Below, piece by piece: positions 1 through 10,000 of a stretch of 64,000 bases of DNA; the first letter of the stretch is position 1, and every line of letters starts with the position of its first letter. Below the pieces are notes generated by a model that worked only from the letters and a program-made list of their open reading frames with translations, was not told the origin of the DNA and ran no database searches. This stretch comes from Anaeramoeba flamelloides (Eukaryota > Metamonada > Anaeramoebidae): assembly GCA_027625915.1 (NCBI GenBank), contig JANTQA010000032.1, positions 9,672,001 to 9,736,000 on the forward strand, written 5' to 3'. The position numbers and the translations under genes are program-made.

Positions 1-475
1 TAATCTTTCTTAAGATTTTCTGTATTATTTGTTAAGTGTTCTAGGTTTTTTTGAGTTTTCTATTTATTTTTAAAATCTCTTGATTTTACAAACAAATTGA
101 AAACTCAAAAAAACCTAATGAAAAACTTTCTATTTTACATATAACAAGAAAACCCAAGAAAAGCTAACTGCACCTTTCCAGAATTCAAAAGAATAGTTTA
201 AAATACTTGATTTTACTCTATTCATTTTAATTCTCAAAAAAAAATATCCAATTTTTTTTTTTTTTTTTTTACTTTTTGAAATAAACCGAAAATTTCTTAA
301 ATTTTCCGTTTATTATAAAAATTAAAAAAAACCTAACGAAAAATCAAAAACAAAAAATAGTTTTTTCAATTTTAAATCAATAAATAATTCTTTAATAGTC
401 AAAATTATTGGTTCTCCAATTTTGTGATATTTATGAAATTTAAAATATTTTAAATTTATTTAAATAACCACTTAA

Positions 476-735
476 TGAAGTAGCCACGTTAAAGGAAAAA
501 TTTTTCACTTTTTTGAAATTTTGAAGGGAATCAGAAAATCAAATTTTTTACTTTAGTTATGATACATTGATTATTATTATTTAAAGCACTTCATTCATTA
601 GAATTTTTAATTTTTTTTTCAAAAAGTCTCAAAGAGGTGGCCACAATAGAATATTGAGTCGAATTGCTTAAAATAGAACTTTGAATGTTGAATGAGTTAT
701 CCCTGATCATTGTCTCAAAGTTCTATTATGCAATT
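476..735 (+). repeat. Family D repeat
   Basis: It shares the blocks TAGCCACGTTAAAGGAAAAA, TTTTTCACTTTTTTGAAATT and GTGGCCACAATAGAATATTG with the inverted copy at 5879-6142. The internal hairpin arms are less perfect here, so this copy appears more decayed. Confidence 0.5.
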
Positions 736-1129
736 GACTTTTTTTATTTGTTATTTTTTCATCATTTGCGAATTTTTTTTTTTTTTAATCGGGACAACAA
801 AAAACAATAAGAAATATTTTTTTTATCAGTAACCTTTGGGATAAATAGATTTTGTTTAAAAATTGCAACATTATTAAAACTGGGAGAATCACAAAAGAAA
901 ATACGAATATGGTTTTAAAAGCTATATGATTTTTTAAAAAAATGATAATTATACCAGTACATTATTGATTAGGATTTTAAACTCTTGGATTTGTTAGAAT
1001 TGTAGAACTGAATATGATTATTTTTTATCAAATTTTAAATCAAAAAATAGCTATAATTTTCATTACAAGAATCTAAAATTATCTTTCTCCAAAAAAATAT
1101 ATATATTTATTATATTTAAAAATAAAAAT

Positions 1130-1291
1130 AGAATAAATTTTATCAATTCTTTTCTCTTTTTTATATTGTTTAAACATTATTAAAAAAAAAAAATATAAAA
1201 AAATTTTTAAAAAAAACTTTTTAGAGAATCTACAATCACATGCTACTAAAATAAAAGACTCTTCTCTCATCTCTCTCAAAATTATATCATG
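1130..1291 (-). repeat. Family E repeat, left copy flanking TOM22
   Basis: Read on the minus strand, this segment matches 2623-2775 in order. Shared blocks include a CATGATA start, a GAGAGRGATGAGA block, GTAGATTCTCTAAAA, a long T/A stretch and a final ATTGATAAAAT. The two copies are inverted and enclose the TOM22-like gene and the 1713-1877 MITE. I cannot name the family. Confidence 0.5.
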
Positions 1292-1712
1292 TTTTATTCT
1301 GTAATTACTCCCTAGACTATGAAAAAAAAATTTTTTTTCAGAATTTTTTGGATATTAAAATTTCAAAAAAATCTTAGAAGAACCTGAAAAATTTGATTTT
1401 TCTAATATAAATTGCATCATATCTTATAAAATAATTTTTGATTAAATATCTTTTATAAACCAATAGTGTTTATCTTGAGTGAAGTTATCAAGAAGTGAAA
1501 AATTATCAAATGTTTAATTTGTTTTTCGAAAATTTTTTTAATAATAGCAAATTCTCGTCTTTCGAGAACTAAAAGTTTTTCTATTTCCTTTATTTGATTT
1601 TAAATGGAAAAAAAAAATAGCTTCAGTTGATTAGCAATTCAACAATGTTCTTAAGAGATTGTAAAAGTGATTAGTGTGCTTTGAAAAAAGTGAGTTTGTC
1701 AAGGTTATTATA

Positions 1713-1877
1713 CTAGGATTTGAATTAAAAATGGGAAAAATTTTTCTCTTCACTTCCTTCTTTTTCTTTTAGAAATACAGTTTTCAAAGAAGTAGGTTGT
1801 AATTTATAATTTGAGATTTAAAAGAGAAAGTCCAAAAAGGAGTGACAATTCTTTACCATTTAGTATTCAAATCCTAG
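1713..1877. mobile_element. MITE family A, copy 1 (Tc1/mariner-like)
   Basis: The 165 bp element begins CTAGGATTTGAAT and ends with the reverse complement ATTCAAATCCTAG. It is bounded by TA on both sides. The size, the TA duplication and the inverted ends match copies at 37077-37239 and 61209-61373, which begin CTGGTATTTGAA. There is no coding capacity, so it would depend on a transposase elsewhere. Confidence 0.75.
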
Positions 1878-2018
1878 TAAGGAACACCCTGCCTTTGTTG
1901 ACCCTTTCAAACAGTTTGTGTTACGTTTTTAGAACACTTACCACCCACTTATTTTAGTTCAAATTTTTCATTTTTTATTTTTTATTTTTTATCTTTTAAT
2001 ACCTTTCAAAATTTCTCT

Positions 2019-2342
2019 ATGTCCAAGCTCAATTTAAACACCGAACCAGAACCAGACTTTAACAAAGCTCCTGAAGAAAAATTAACTGACTCAATTTTCA
2101 AAACAATAAACGAAAAGGCATCAGTTGCCTATGATTATTTAACAAAAGGAGTCTCGGTTGGCGGCAAGGTTCTTTGGGTTGGTGTAACGAGTGCAGCAAT
2201 GATTATACTTCCTTATGGTATCACAGTTTCAACTGAAATGAGTCTTCAACAAATGGATAAATCAGAAGGTGCAAGACTTGGGCTAAATAAACCTATAGAC
2301 TCAACATTTGGTACAGGCTTCCCACCTCTTTTTGATCACTAA
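2019..2342 (+). CDS. Tom22-like outer-membrane import receptor
   Basis: This single-exon gene encodes 107 residues. The N-terminal half is acidic and charged. A membrane segment lies at about residues 50-69, where the core LWVGVTSAAMIILP matches the conserved Trp-x-Gly-x-Thr-Ser...Leu-Pro signature of Tom22. A short C-terminal tail follows (TEMSLQQMDKSEGARLGL), resembling the intermembrane-space part of animal Tom22. In that family the protein is a single-pass receptor and organiser of the TOM complex in the outer membrane of mitochondria or related organelles. The length is at the short end of the family. The ATG follows a T-rich leader and AATAAA-like sequence follows the stop. The assignment rests on the membrane-segment signature, so other small single-pass proteins are not fully excluded. 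Confidence 0.75.
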   Translation: MSKLNLNTEPEPDFNKAPEEKLTDSIFKTINEKASVAYDYLTKGVSVGGKVLWVGVTSAAMIILPYGITVSTEMSLQQMDKSEGARLGLNKPIDSTFGTGFPPLFDH

Positions 2343-2622
2343 ATAAAACCTTTACTGTTTTTGAATTTTAAAATAAAAAAAAAAAAAAAAAAAAAAAAAT
2401 GTTTTTTTTGTTTTTTTTTCGATCTTTTTAAAATTTTTTGTTTATTTTTCTTTCAAAAAGCAAATTCAAAACGAAACAAAACAATGAAAAAACCAACTTT
2501 TAATTGATCTCATTTCTCAGTAATCCTCACTATTGCTTGTTCTTCCACAAAAAACATTGAAAACAATTTTCGAGTATTTTTCAAAAAGAAAATGCTTTTA
2601 AGGGAGTAGCTACACCATAAGG

Positions 2623-2775
2623 CATGATAAAAATTTGAGAGGGATGAGATAAGAACATTTTATTTTAGTGTAGTGTGATCGTAGATTCTCTAAAAATTTT
2701 TTTAAAAAAATTATTTGATATTTTTTTTTTAGTAATGTTCAACAATTAAAAAAAAGAGATTATATTGATAAAATA
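2623..2775 (+). repeat. Family E repeat, right copy flanking TOM22
   Basis: This is the partner of the inverted copy at 1130-1291. It lies about 280 bp past the TOM22-like stop codon. The sequence runs from CATGATAAAAATTTGAGAGG through GTAGATTCTCTAAAA to ATTGATAAAAT. Confidence 0.5.
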
Positions 2776-3170
2776 GTTTGTTTTTTTTTTTTAATTTTTT
2801 TATTAAAATAAACTTAATTCCATTAATATGGGCACAGTTTAAACAGTTGGAAAAATAACAATAACATGATTTGCATCCAATTGGAAATTAATTTTAATTC
2901 AACAAACTATTTCATTTTTTGTCTTTTTTGTTTTTGTTTTCCTTTTCTATTTCTGAAGTTACTTAAGGACTATCGGAATTTTATGCTCTGTGGGCATTGA
3001 AATACAATTCAGTAAATAGATTAAGAACTTTAAAATACAATGAATAGAGGGAAAGTCAAAATATTGCCAATTTTTAGCATTTTAAGATTTTGACTAAAAT
3101 CATTTATTGATCCTTAAAATTTTTGAAAAATCTCAACAAAGCAAGGCAAAAATAAAAAGCTATTTTTTTT

Positions 3171-3275
3171 GATATTAGGAAAACGTCACTCCACTTTCTT
3201 TTCAAATGGGTGGCTACACTCATCACCAACTCTAACATACTTCAATATAAAGTGGAGTGACATTTTCCCAATATC
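3171..3275. mobile_element. Small hairpin element (family H)
   Basis: The 5' end GATATTAGGAAAACGTCACT and the 3' end are inverted repeats over 27 bp with two mismatches, ending in CACTCCACTTT on each arm. The total length is about 105 bp and there is no ORF. It looks like a small MITE, but I saw only this one copy. Confidence 0.5.
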
Positions 3276-4143
3276 ATTTTGGAACACGAAAATTTTGAGA
3301 GAAAATTTTTGGATTTGACCAAGGTAATTTTTTTTTCAATTTCGAGAAGGATCTGAAATTTTACCAATGCTATTTTGAAGTCTTGAATTGGTTTTGTGCT
3401 TTAAATAATTTACAAAAGAGTTTTTTTTTGTTTATTTTTCTAACTTTTAATTTTTTTTTTAATTTGCAAAAACACAAAGCATTTTTTTAAAGGAACACAA
3501 AACTATCAAGTGGGATTTTATATTTTGGGTTTGTTGTGTAGAAAGGGCAATAGAAACAACAATTAAAAACCCTTTTCCCAACACAAAAAGATCGAAGCAA
3601 TTACCATTAAAGACTAAAATTTCTCTATTTTACCAATTCATCAAGTTTGTGGTTGAGATAGCATTACAAAAGTGAAAAATATTAAAGGCGCCTGTCTAAA
3701 GGAATGCTTGTTAAGTTTCTCAAACCACCACCTAATGTTAAACAACCCAATCAGTTGATTTCGAGGTATTGTTACTTTGTTGGGAGAATTACTCTACTAC
3801 CCAGAACAAAACTCTCAAAAAAAAAAATTAAAAGGAAAGGAAATAGAATGGGTTTCAAGCTCCAAAAGATCGAAAAAAAAAAAAAGTCCAGAAACCGAAT
3901 CAATACACTTAGCTTTTAAATACCCAACGATTCAAAATTAACCCAAAAAAAAAATTTTCAGCATCAAAAAAACCAATTTAGAGACACCAGAGAAGAAAGC
4001 AAGGAATTCATTATTTTTTCAAGAATTCTATCTAGATTTGTCAAGAGACAATAACAAAGATGTTAAATTCAACCTAAAAATGGATTTGCCAAACTCAAAA
4101 ATTTCCAAAAAAAAAACTAAATTTTAAGTTAGCAAGATCTATA

Positions 4144-4340
4144 CAGTCAGTTTCACTTTTAAGGCACAAACTTTCATCGAAATTTAAGGCACAAAAAAAT
4201 CTCAAATTAAGGCACAAATTTTGGAATTTTTTTTTTTACAATTTATTTTTACTAGAATTTGAATTTTGTGCTTTAATTTGAGATTTTTATTGTGCCTTAA
4301 ATTTCGTTGAAAGTTTGTGCCTTAAAAGTGAAACTGACTG
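4144..4340. mobile_element. MITE family C, copy 1 (TA-flanked, CAGT ends)
   Basis: The ends are CAGTCAGTTTCACTTTTAAG and its reverse complement, and the inverted repeat continues through AGGCACAAACTTTC for about 50 bp. The element is 197 bp and is flanked by TA on both sides. CAGT termini with TA duplication are typical of Tc1/mariner relatives. A related copy with the same boundaries lies at 22581-22776 and decayed ones near 15143-15338 and 15554-15655. Confidence 0.75.
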
Positions 4341-5878
4341 TAAGATCAAGTTTCTTTTAAGCCAATAAATATGTTTCTACACTTAAAAATAGTATCCACT
4401 GAGCATAAAATTCTGATAATCCTTAATCTGTTTTGTTAGATCTGAAAATTTTTTATAGATGGTTGATAGATGGTTACAGTTGAGTTTCTTAAATTGAAAA
4501 ATCCACATACAACCGGTGCATGGTATCTTATCATTTGATCGATCAGCCATTGTTGGTGTAATTTTAACAAATCTACCAATATATTTTTTGTTCAAACTCT
4601 GTCATTTCAGCTCGTTTCCTTATTTTGGACACACCACTAAAAGGAAAATTTTTTCAAAAAAAAATCTCTAAATTTTGTATTTTTCAAATAAACTCATATA
4701 ATAAACATTATTATACATAACAATTTTCAATGAGGTGTACAACTTTAATAGATATTAATAGGAATTGAAAAAAAAATGAAATTTTTCAGTAATATTTTTT
4801 CATTTTTAATTGTAAAATTTTTGAATTTTTTAATTGACTTAGTAGAGAGATAATTTTCAAGTATTTTTTTTAATAGTCTAAAAGGAAACATATTTTTTCA
4901 ATTTGAAAATAGTACAAAATATTTCAATCAAAAGATATTGCTAAATAAAATTGAAAATCTGATTTTTTATCTGTTTTTGGAATATTTTTTATCATTTTAT
5001 TTTTTTCCATGTTTGAGTTTTTATATACGTTCCCGGTTGTTTTCTGCAAATTGCTTTAACATTTATTCTTTTTTCAATCTTAATGTTCAATCAAAAATTA
5101 ATTCATTTCAACTTTTTCCAATATAAAAATACCCTGAAAATAGGTGTTTTTTTCAAAAGTCGGTATTTTTTGAAAAGGGGGGTATTCAGATTTACAAGAG
5201 TTTAAAAGCTATCCTTTTTTTATTACATAAAATTATGATAAATTTGAAAAAATAATTTTTAAAAGAAGTATAACTTAAATCCAATGTATAGTTTTGGCTA
5301 ACTTTAATTTTAGGTATTTAAATTTTCCTTGTAGTGACTTGTTTTGATTTTTTATTTTATATTGTTTTCTTATATTTGGATGAAAATGATTACTTAAAAA
5401 ACCATGAATACTATGTTACTTAAATGTGGTTTTATATTACGTTTGGAAAAATATCATAAATTGAGTTTTTGTTTCCCTATTTTTGATTTTATATATTTCC
5501 AAATTTTTGGAATGGGGTTTAGTTTTTTTTTTGGGAGAAGATAATTTCAGATTCTTTGAATAAAACTTATGGCTATTTTGTGGTTTAAACTTTGGTAACA
5601 TATAATCACCTTTACTTCTCCAATTCCACTAAACACAACGATTTAAAATCCTAACAAGTAATAATTTGACTTAATTATTCTTTTTTTTTGAATCTTATAG
5701 CTATTTAAGTCCCATTTATGTTTCCTTTTATGATTCTCTCAATTGTAATAGTGTTGTTCTTTTTAAACAAAATCCATGAATCCCAAATGCCACTAATAAA
5801 AAAATATTTCTAATTGCTTTATGTTATCAGGATTAAAATAATCTCAAAAATGATGAAAATTGAAAAAATGTTAAAATT

Positions 5879-6142
5879 AAATGCCACAATAGAATGTTGA
5901 GATAAGGATAAAAGATAAGTCATTCAACATTCAAAACACTATTTTAAGCAATTCAACTCAACATTCTATTGTGGCAATTTCTTTGAGACTTTTTTAAAAA
6001 AAATTTAAAAAATTTAATGAATAAAGTACTTTAAATAATAAAAATCAATGAGATACAACCAGAGTAAAAAATGTTATTTTCTGATCCTTTTCAAAATTGC
6101 AAAAAAGTGAAAAATTTTCCTTTACCGTGGCCACTCCCTTAA
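5879..6142 (-). repeat. Family D repeat (inverted relative to 476-735)
   Basis: This segment is the reverse complement relative of 476-735. It carries an internal hairpin with perfect 19 bp arms at 5883-5901 and 5957-5975 (GCCACAATAGAATGTTGAG). The distal part matches the first copy up to the block GTGGCCACTCC. Confidence 0.55.
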
Positions 6143-6339
6143 AATCCGTTGGCATTCTTTTCAAGGAAAACCCAGTATTTGGGTATTGAGAAAAACAGAT
6201 TTATTTTGAGTTGTCCTCAATATTTCGTTCGGGAGTGGACTTTAGTGAATTTTTTATATTCTTACAAAGAAACAAGAAAGGTTGTGATCGTTTTAATAAC
6301 TTGAGAGCTATTTCCTGTGAGTAAGTGATGTAGTGGTTT

Positions 6340-6784
6340 GTTACTTGTTCAAATCAAACATTTGAACTATTAACTGGATGGGTCTGTTGTCCGTTTCGTA
6401 TAGGGACACAGCACACTGGTAGCAGTAGTTGATCGCCTATCGTAAAGTTTTTGGTTCAATAACATTCAAAGTGATTTTTACCTTTGAAAACCTTCTATTC
6501 CCTTTTTCTGGTCAAATTATTTTTCTTAAAAACGGTGAAGGTATAATCAAGACACTTTGATTTGCACAGATCAGTTTTTTCTCTTTACCAACAAAAAAAG
6601 TTACATCCAACAAGGGTGTGTTGTTCGAAATTTCTTCAAAATTGTTTTGAGAAGATATTGGAAATGCTTTTGTTGTTCGATTGATTGAAACTTTATTGTT
6701 TATTGTTTTTTGCAGAAATATTAGAAAAAAGGATATTGAAATTATCCATTTAAAGATAAAGAAAAATGAGATATCAAATGTCAT
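6340..6784 (-). pseudogene. BTB-domain gene, decayed
   Basis: On the minus strand one frame reads a BTB (POZ) domain. The start LLDVTFFVGKEKKLICANQS fits the typical BTB opening, SPFLRKII fits the next helix, and further down IEPKTLR, AINYCYQCAVSL and QLIVQMFDLNK fit the later strand and helices. The frame is interrupted by a stop after SPFLRKII (6512-6514), another after IEPKTLR, and more after FDLNK, so it is not translated as one domain. BTB domains mediate dimerisation and bind Cullin3 ligases; this copy is probably dead. The upstream 60 residues are unlike BTB. It lies about 270 bp from the DBR1 start, divergently. An alternative is a real gene with unusual short introns, but no GT-AG pairs fit around the stops. 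Confidence 0.6.
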
Positions 6785-7056
6785 TTTTTGAGACTAATAC
6801 TCCTAGAAATAAGCTTTTAAAGTTTTTTCCGAAGAGGATCTACCTCTTTTAAATGATCTTCAAATATTTTATCGAGAAATATAATCCAGTTTGAGTTAAT
6901 AAAACTTGTGTTTTAAATTAGAATCTAAAAAATCTCAGATCTTCATCCTATGTAACTTGAATCTTAGAATTTTAACTAACCACACATCCAAAATTGAGTA
7001 TTTATTGTCCTAATCATTTCATTTTTTTTTATCTTTTCCAAATTTTCAATTCCTTT

Positions 7057-10000
7057 ATGAAGGTAATAATTATAAATTTTGGTTCTCAACTATCTTGTTC
7101 CTTTTCAATTTTTTCTTTTTTTATTTTTTTTTATTTTGTTTCTTCAATTACTAATTTTCATAGATTGCTGTTGTTGGATGCGTACATGGGAAACTCGATA
7201 AAGTTTATTCCAAAATAAGATACCTATCAAAAAAAAACAATTACCATATAGATCTCGTAATTATTTGTGGTGACTTTCAAACAGCCCGTAATAGATCTGA
7301 TCTTGATTCTCTTTGCGTGAAGCCCAAATTTAAATTAATGCATGACTTTCATCGTTATTACTCTGGTGAAAAAACAGCGCCTTTTTTAACAATTTTTGTT
7401 GGTGGTAACCATGAAGCTTCGAATTATCTTCAAGAATTGTTTGTTAAATTCCTTTTCTTTTCTTTTCTTTGAGTTCACTTTTTTCTTTCATTACCACGTT
7501 TTTCATCTAAAAAAAGCAAAAACAAATCACCATTTTCAAAAAGAGCATTCTGCTTCAAAACCCACTAATTTCAAATGGAAATCTCCCAAAATAAGACAAC
7601 CCAAGAGTTAATAACTTTTCTCAGATATAAAAGACAAAAGTATCACTTTGTTAAGTCATTTTTTATTTTCACTTTAATTTTGGAATAAAAAGTTCAAAAG
7701 CAACTCGTTATGACAAAGAAAAAGAGACAAGTAACACCCTAATTTACAATTGCTGTTGAAAGGTTTCAAAATAATGGAAGACATAAATAAAACTTCTAGG
7801 GTAAATCCTCAACTTGATTGTCCTTTTTTGAAATTATTGTAAAAACAAAATACATCAAAGGAATTGTTTAGTTAAACATTCAAAAAGCAAAGAAAACAAA
7901 AGAACACTCAGAATATTATTGTACTTTGAAAAAAGTGTGACAAAACAGTTTTCAAAATTATCAATAAAACAATTGAAAAACTTCAATAGATCTATTTTTA
8001 GATCTTTATTCATAATATTTATCTTCGTGCTTTTTGAATGTTACATTATTCAATCTTGAATAATTTATATCCCATTCAAACTTTTTTTTCAATTACAATC
8101 GGAAGGTTTATATTGAGACATTTTTTTTTACTAATATTTCTTTAAAAATTTTTCTCCAAAATAATAGTTTTTGAAAGTAGTTCTACTAATTCAGGGAATT
8201 ATAATATTGGTCTGTGACAATTGCTTCAAAAAAACCAAACAAAACAATGAAACAATAGATTGACTTTTTAAAAAATAATTGATTGTATTGAACTCCTTTG
8301 AATGGTTTTCTCTTTGACTTTAAGTGATTTGGAAAAAATTTGTTTTTTTTTTTTTGTTAATATGTGAATATTTTTAAGAGTTTCTAGTTTTTTGTTTGTT
8401 AGTCGCTAGTATGAAAAAAGAAAATTGAAAATTTTAATTTTGATCATCCAAATACTATTTAAAAATCATTTCGCCATTAGAAATAAAGTTTATTTACAAT
8501 ATAATCAAAATTCCAGAACTTCAAATTCTGAAAGATATTGTATTTAATGTTATTATTAGTACCACGATTTTTAAAACTCCCGAGTCAAGAAAAAAAGTTA
8601 CTTTTTCGGGTAAAAAATTTAAAATGGATGTGAAAATAAATTTGAGTTTAATTTAACTTTGAGATATTTTTTTGATTAGATAATAACTAATATTTTTAAA
8701 AATGCTATTCTCATCTAATAAAACTAAAATATTGAAAAATAATTACTAATGATAAATATTGAGTGTCCTAGGTTTTCCAGGATTCAGAAGAGAATTGAGT
8801 AAAACCGAAAGAAAAGTGCCGTCAAGTGCCTATGTTTTTTTTTTATGATTTGATAAATTAATAAAAAGCTAACCAAGACTTTTCAAAAAATTAAAAAAAA
8901 AAAAAAGATAAAAATTAGTGATTTTACTCTATTCTTTTAAATTTTGGAAAACCTAATGAAAGTGACCGTAAAGTGCTGTCAAGTGCATAGGTTTTCCAGA
9001 ATTAGGAATCGAATAAAATCTAGAGATTTTACTCTATTCTTTCCAATCCTGGAAAGCCTAACGAAAGTGACTGTCAAGTGCATAGGTTTTCCAGAATTCA
9101 AAAGAAGGGAGAAAAATCTTTGATTTTACTCAATTCTTTTAAATTCTGAAAAATATAACGGCCGTTTTTTTTTTAATTTTTGAAATAAGTGTATCTAAAT
9201 TTGAAAAATATTAATTAAATTTGAAATTCTTTTATTAAAACTAAAATGCTTTTTAAAATATATCATTATAACCTCTTTACTATGATTAGAAAAAAATTCA
9301 AATTTTTTACTATCAAATTTGAAAACAATCTTAAAGAACCTGGAAAATTGGATTTTTCAACTTAAATTGATAGACATCTTGAAAAATAATTTTATTGATC
9401 AAAGATCTTTTAGTAACCAATAATGTTATTAAAAGTGACGTTATAAAAAAGTGAAAAATTAGCAAATGCTTAATTTTTTTTTTGAAAATTTTTTTTCAGG
9501 ATTGTGGTTGGTGAAGCTGATTTTTTATTTTGGGTAAAAAGGTTTTATATTCTCTTTTAATAACAATTATTCTTACCTTACAATTATTACCAAAAAAAAA
9601 AAAAAAAGTGAAAATTACTATGATGTGAGATTAGATTTGTTTATTTCTGATATTTTGGGGGATTAATTGATTTCTTCCTCTTTAAAAATCTTATTTATAG
9701 GTTATTTTTTTTTTATTTTTTTTTTTATCAAAAAAACTCTAAAAATAGAGTTATCATGCTTACACTTGTAAACTTTTGAAAAAAAATTGTTTTTTAAAAG
9801 TTTATAAGTCAAATCATGGTTAAAAAGAAAAAATAACAGCATCAAATTTCTAAAGGGGGAGGGGTGCGAAATTATTCTAAAAAAATGAATTATTTGAGTA
9901 TAAAAAGAATAGAAGTTATTGTATAAATTTGAAATTGTTGGGAATTATTTAAAAATTAAATTTTTTAACATTTTGAGCAATATTTGAAAAATCTGATAGA

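Larger units (their letters stand above)
1..2018. other. AT-rich intergenic DNA with repeats
   Basis: I see no gene here. The stretch holds hairpin-family copies at about 50-350, a family D element at 476-735, a family E arm at 1130-1291, a family J copy at about 1300-1530, and a MITE with TA duplications at 1713-1877. The rest is AT-rich sequence with homopolymer runs. Confidence 0.6.
2343..6339. other. AT-rich intergenic DNA with several MITEs
   Basis: No convincing gene is visible. The stretch contains the right family E arm (2623-2775), a small hairpin element (3171-3275), a MITE with TA duplications (4144-4340), a family M repeat (4521-4590) and a family D element (5879-6142). A short open stretch at 3704-3919 has slightly richer codons but no recognisable similarity. 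Confidence 0.55.

Noticed and set aside
6370-6470. tRNA-like blocks (CTGGTAGCAG, TTGGTTCAATA) on the + strand
   Set aside because: The minus strand of the same bases reads the second half of the decayed BTB domain, which explains the sequence better; no cloverleaf closes.
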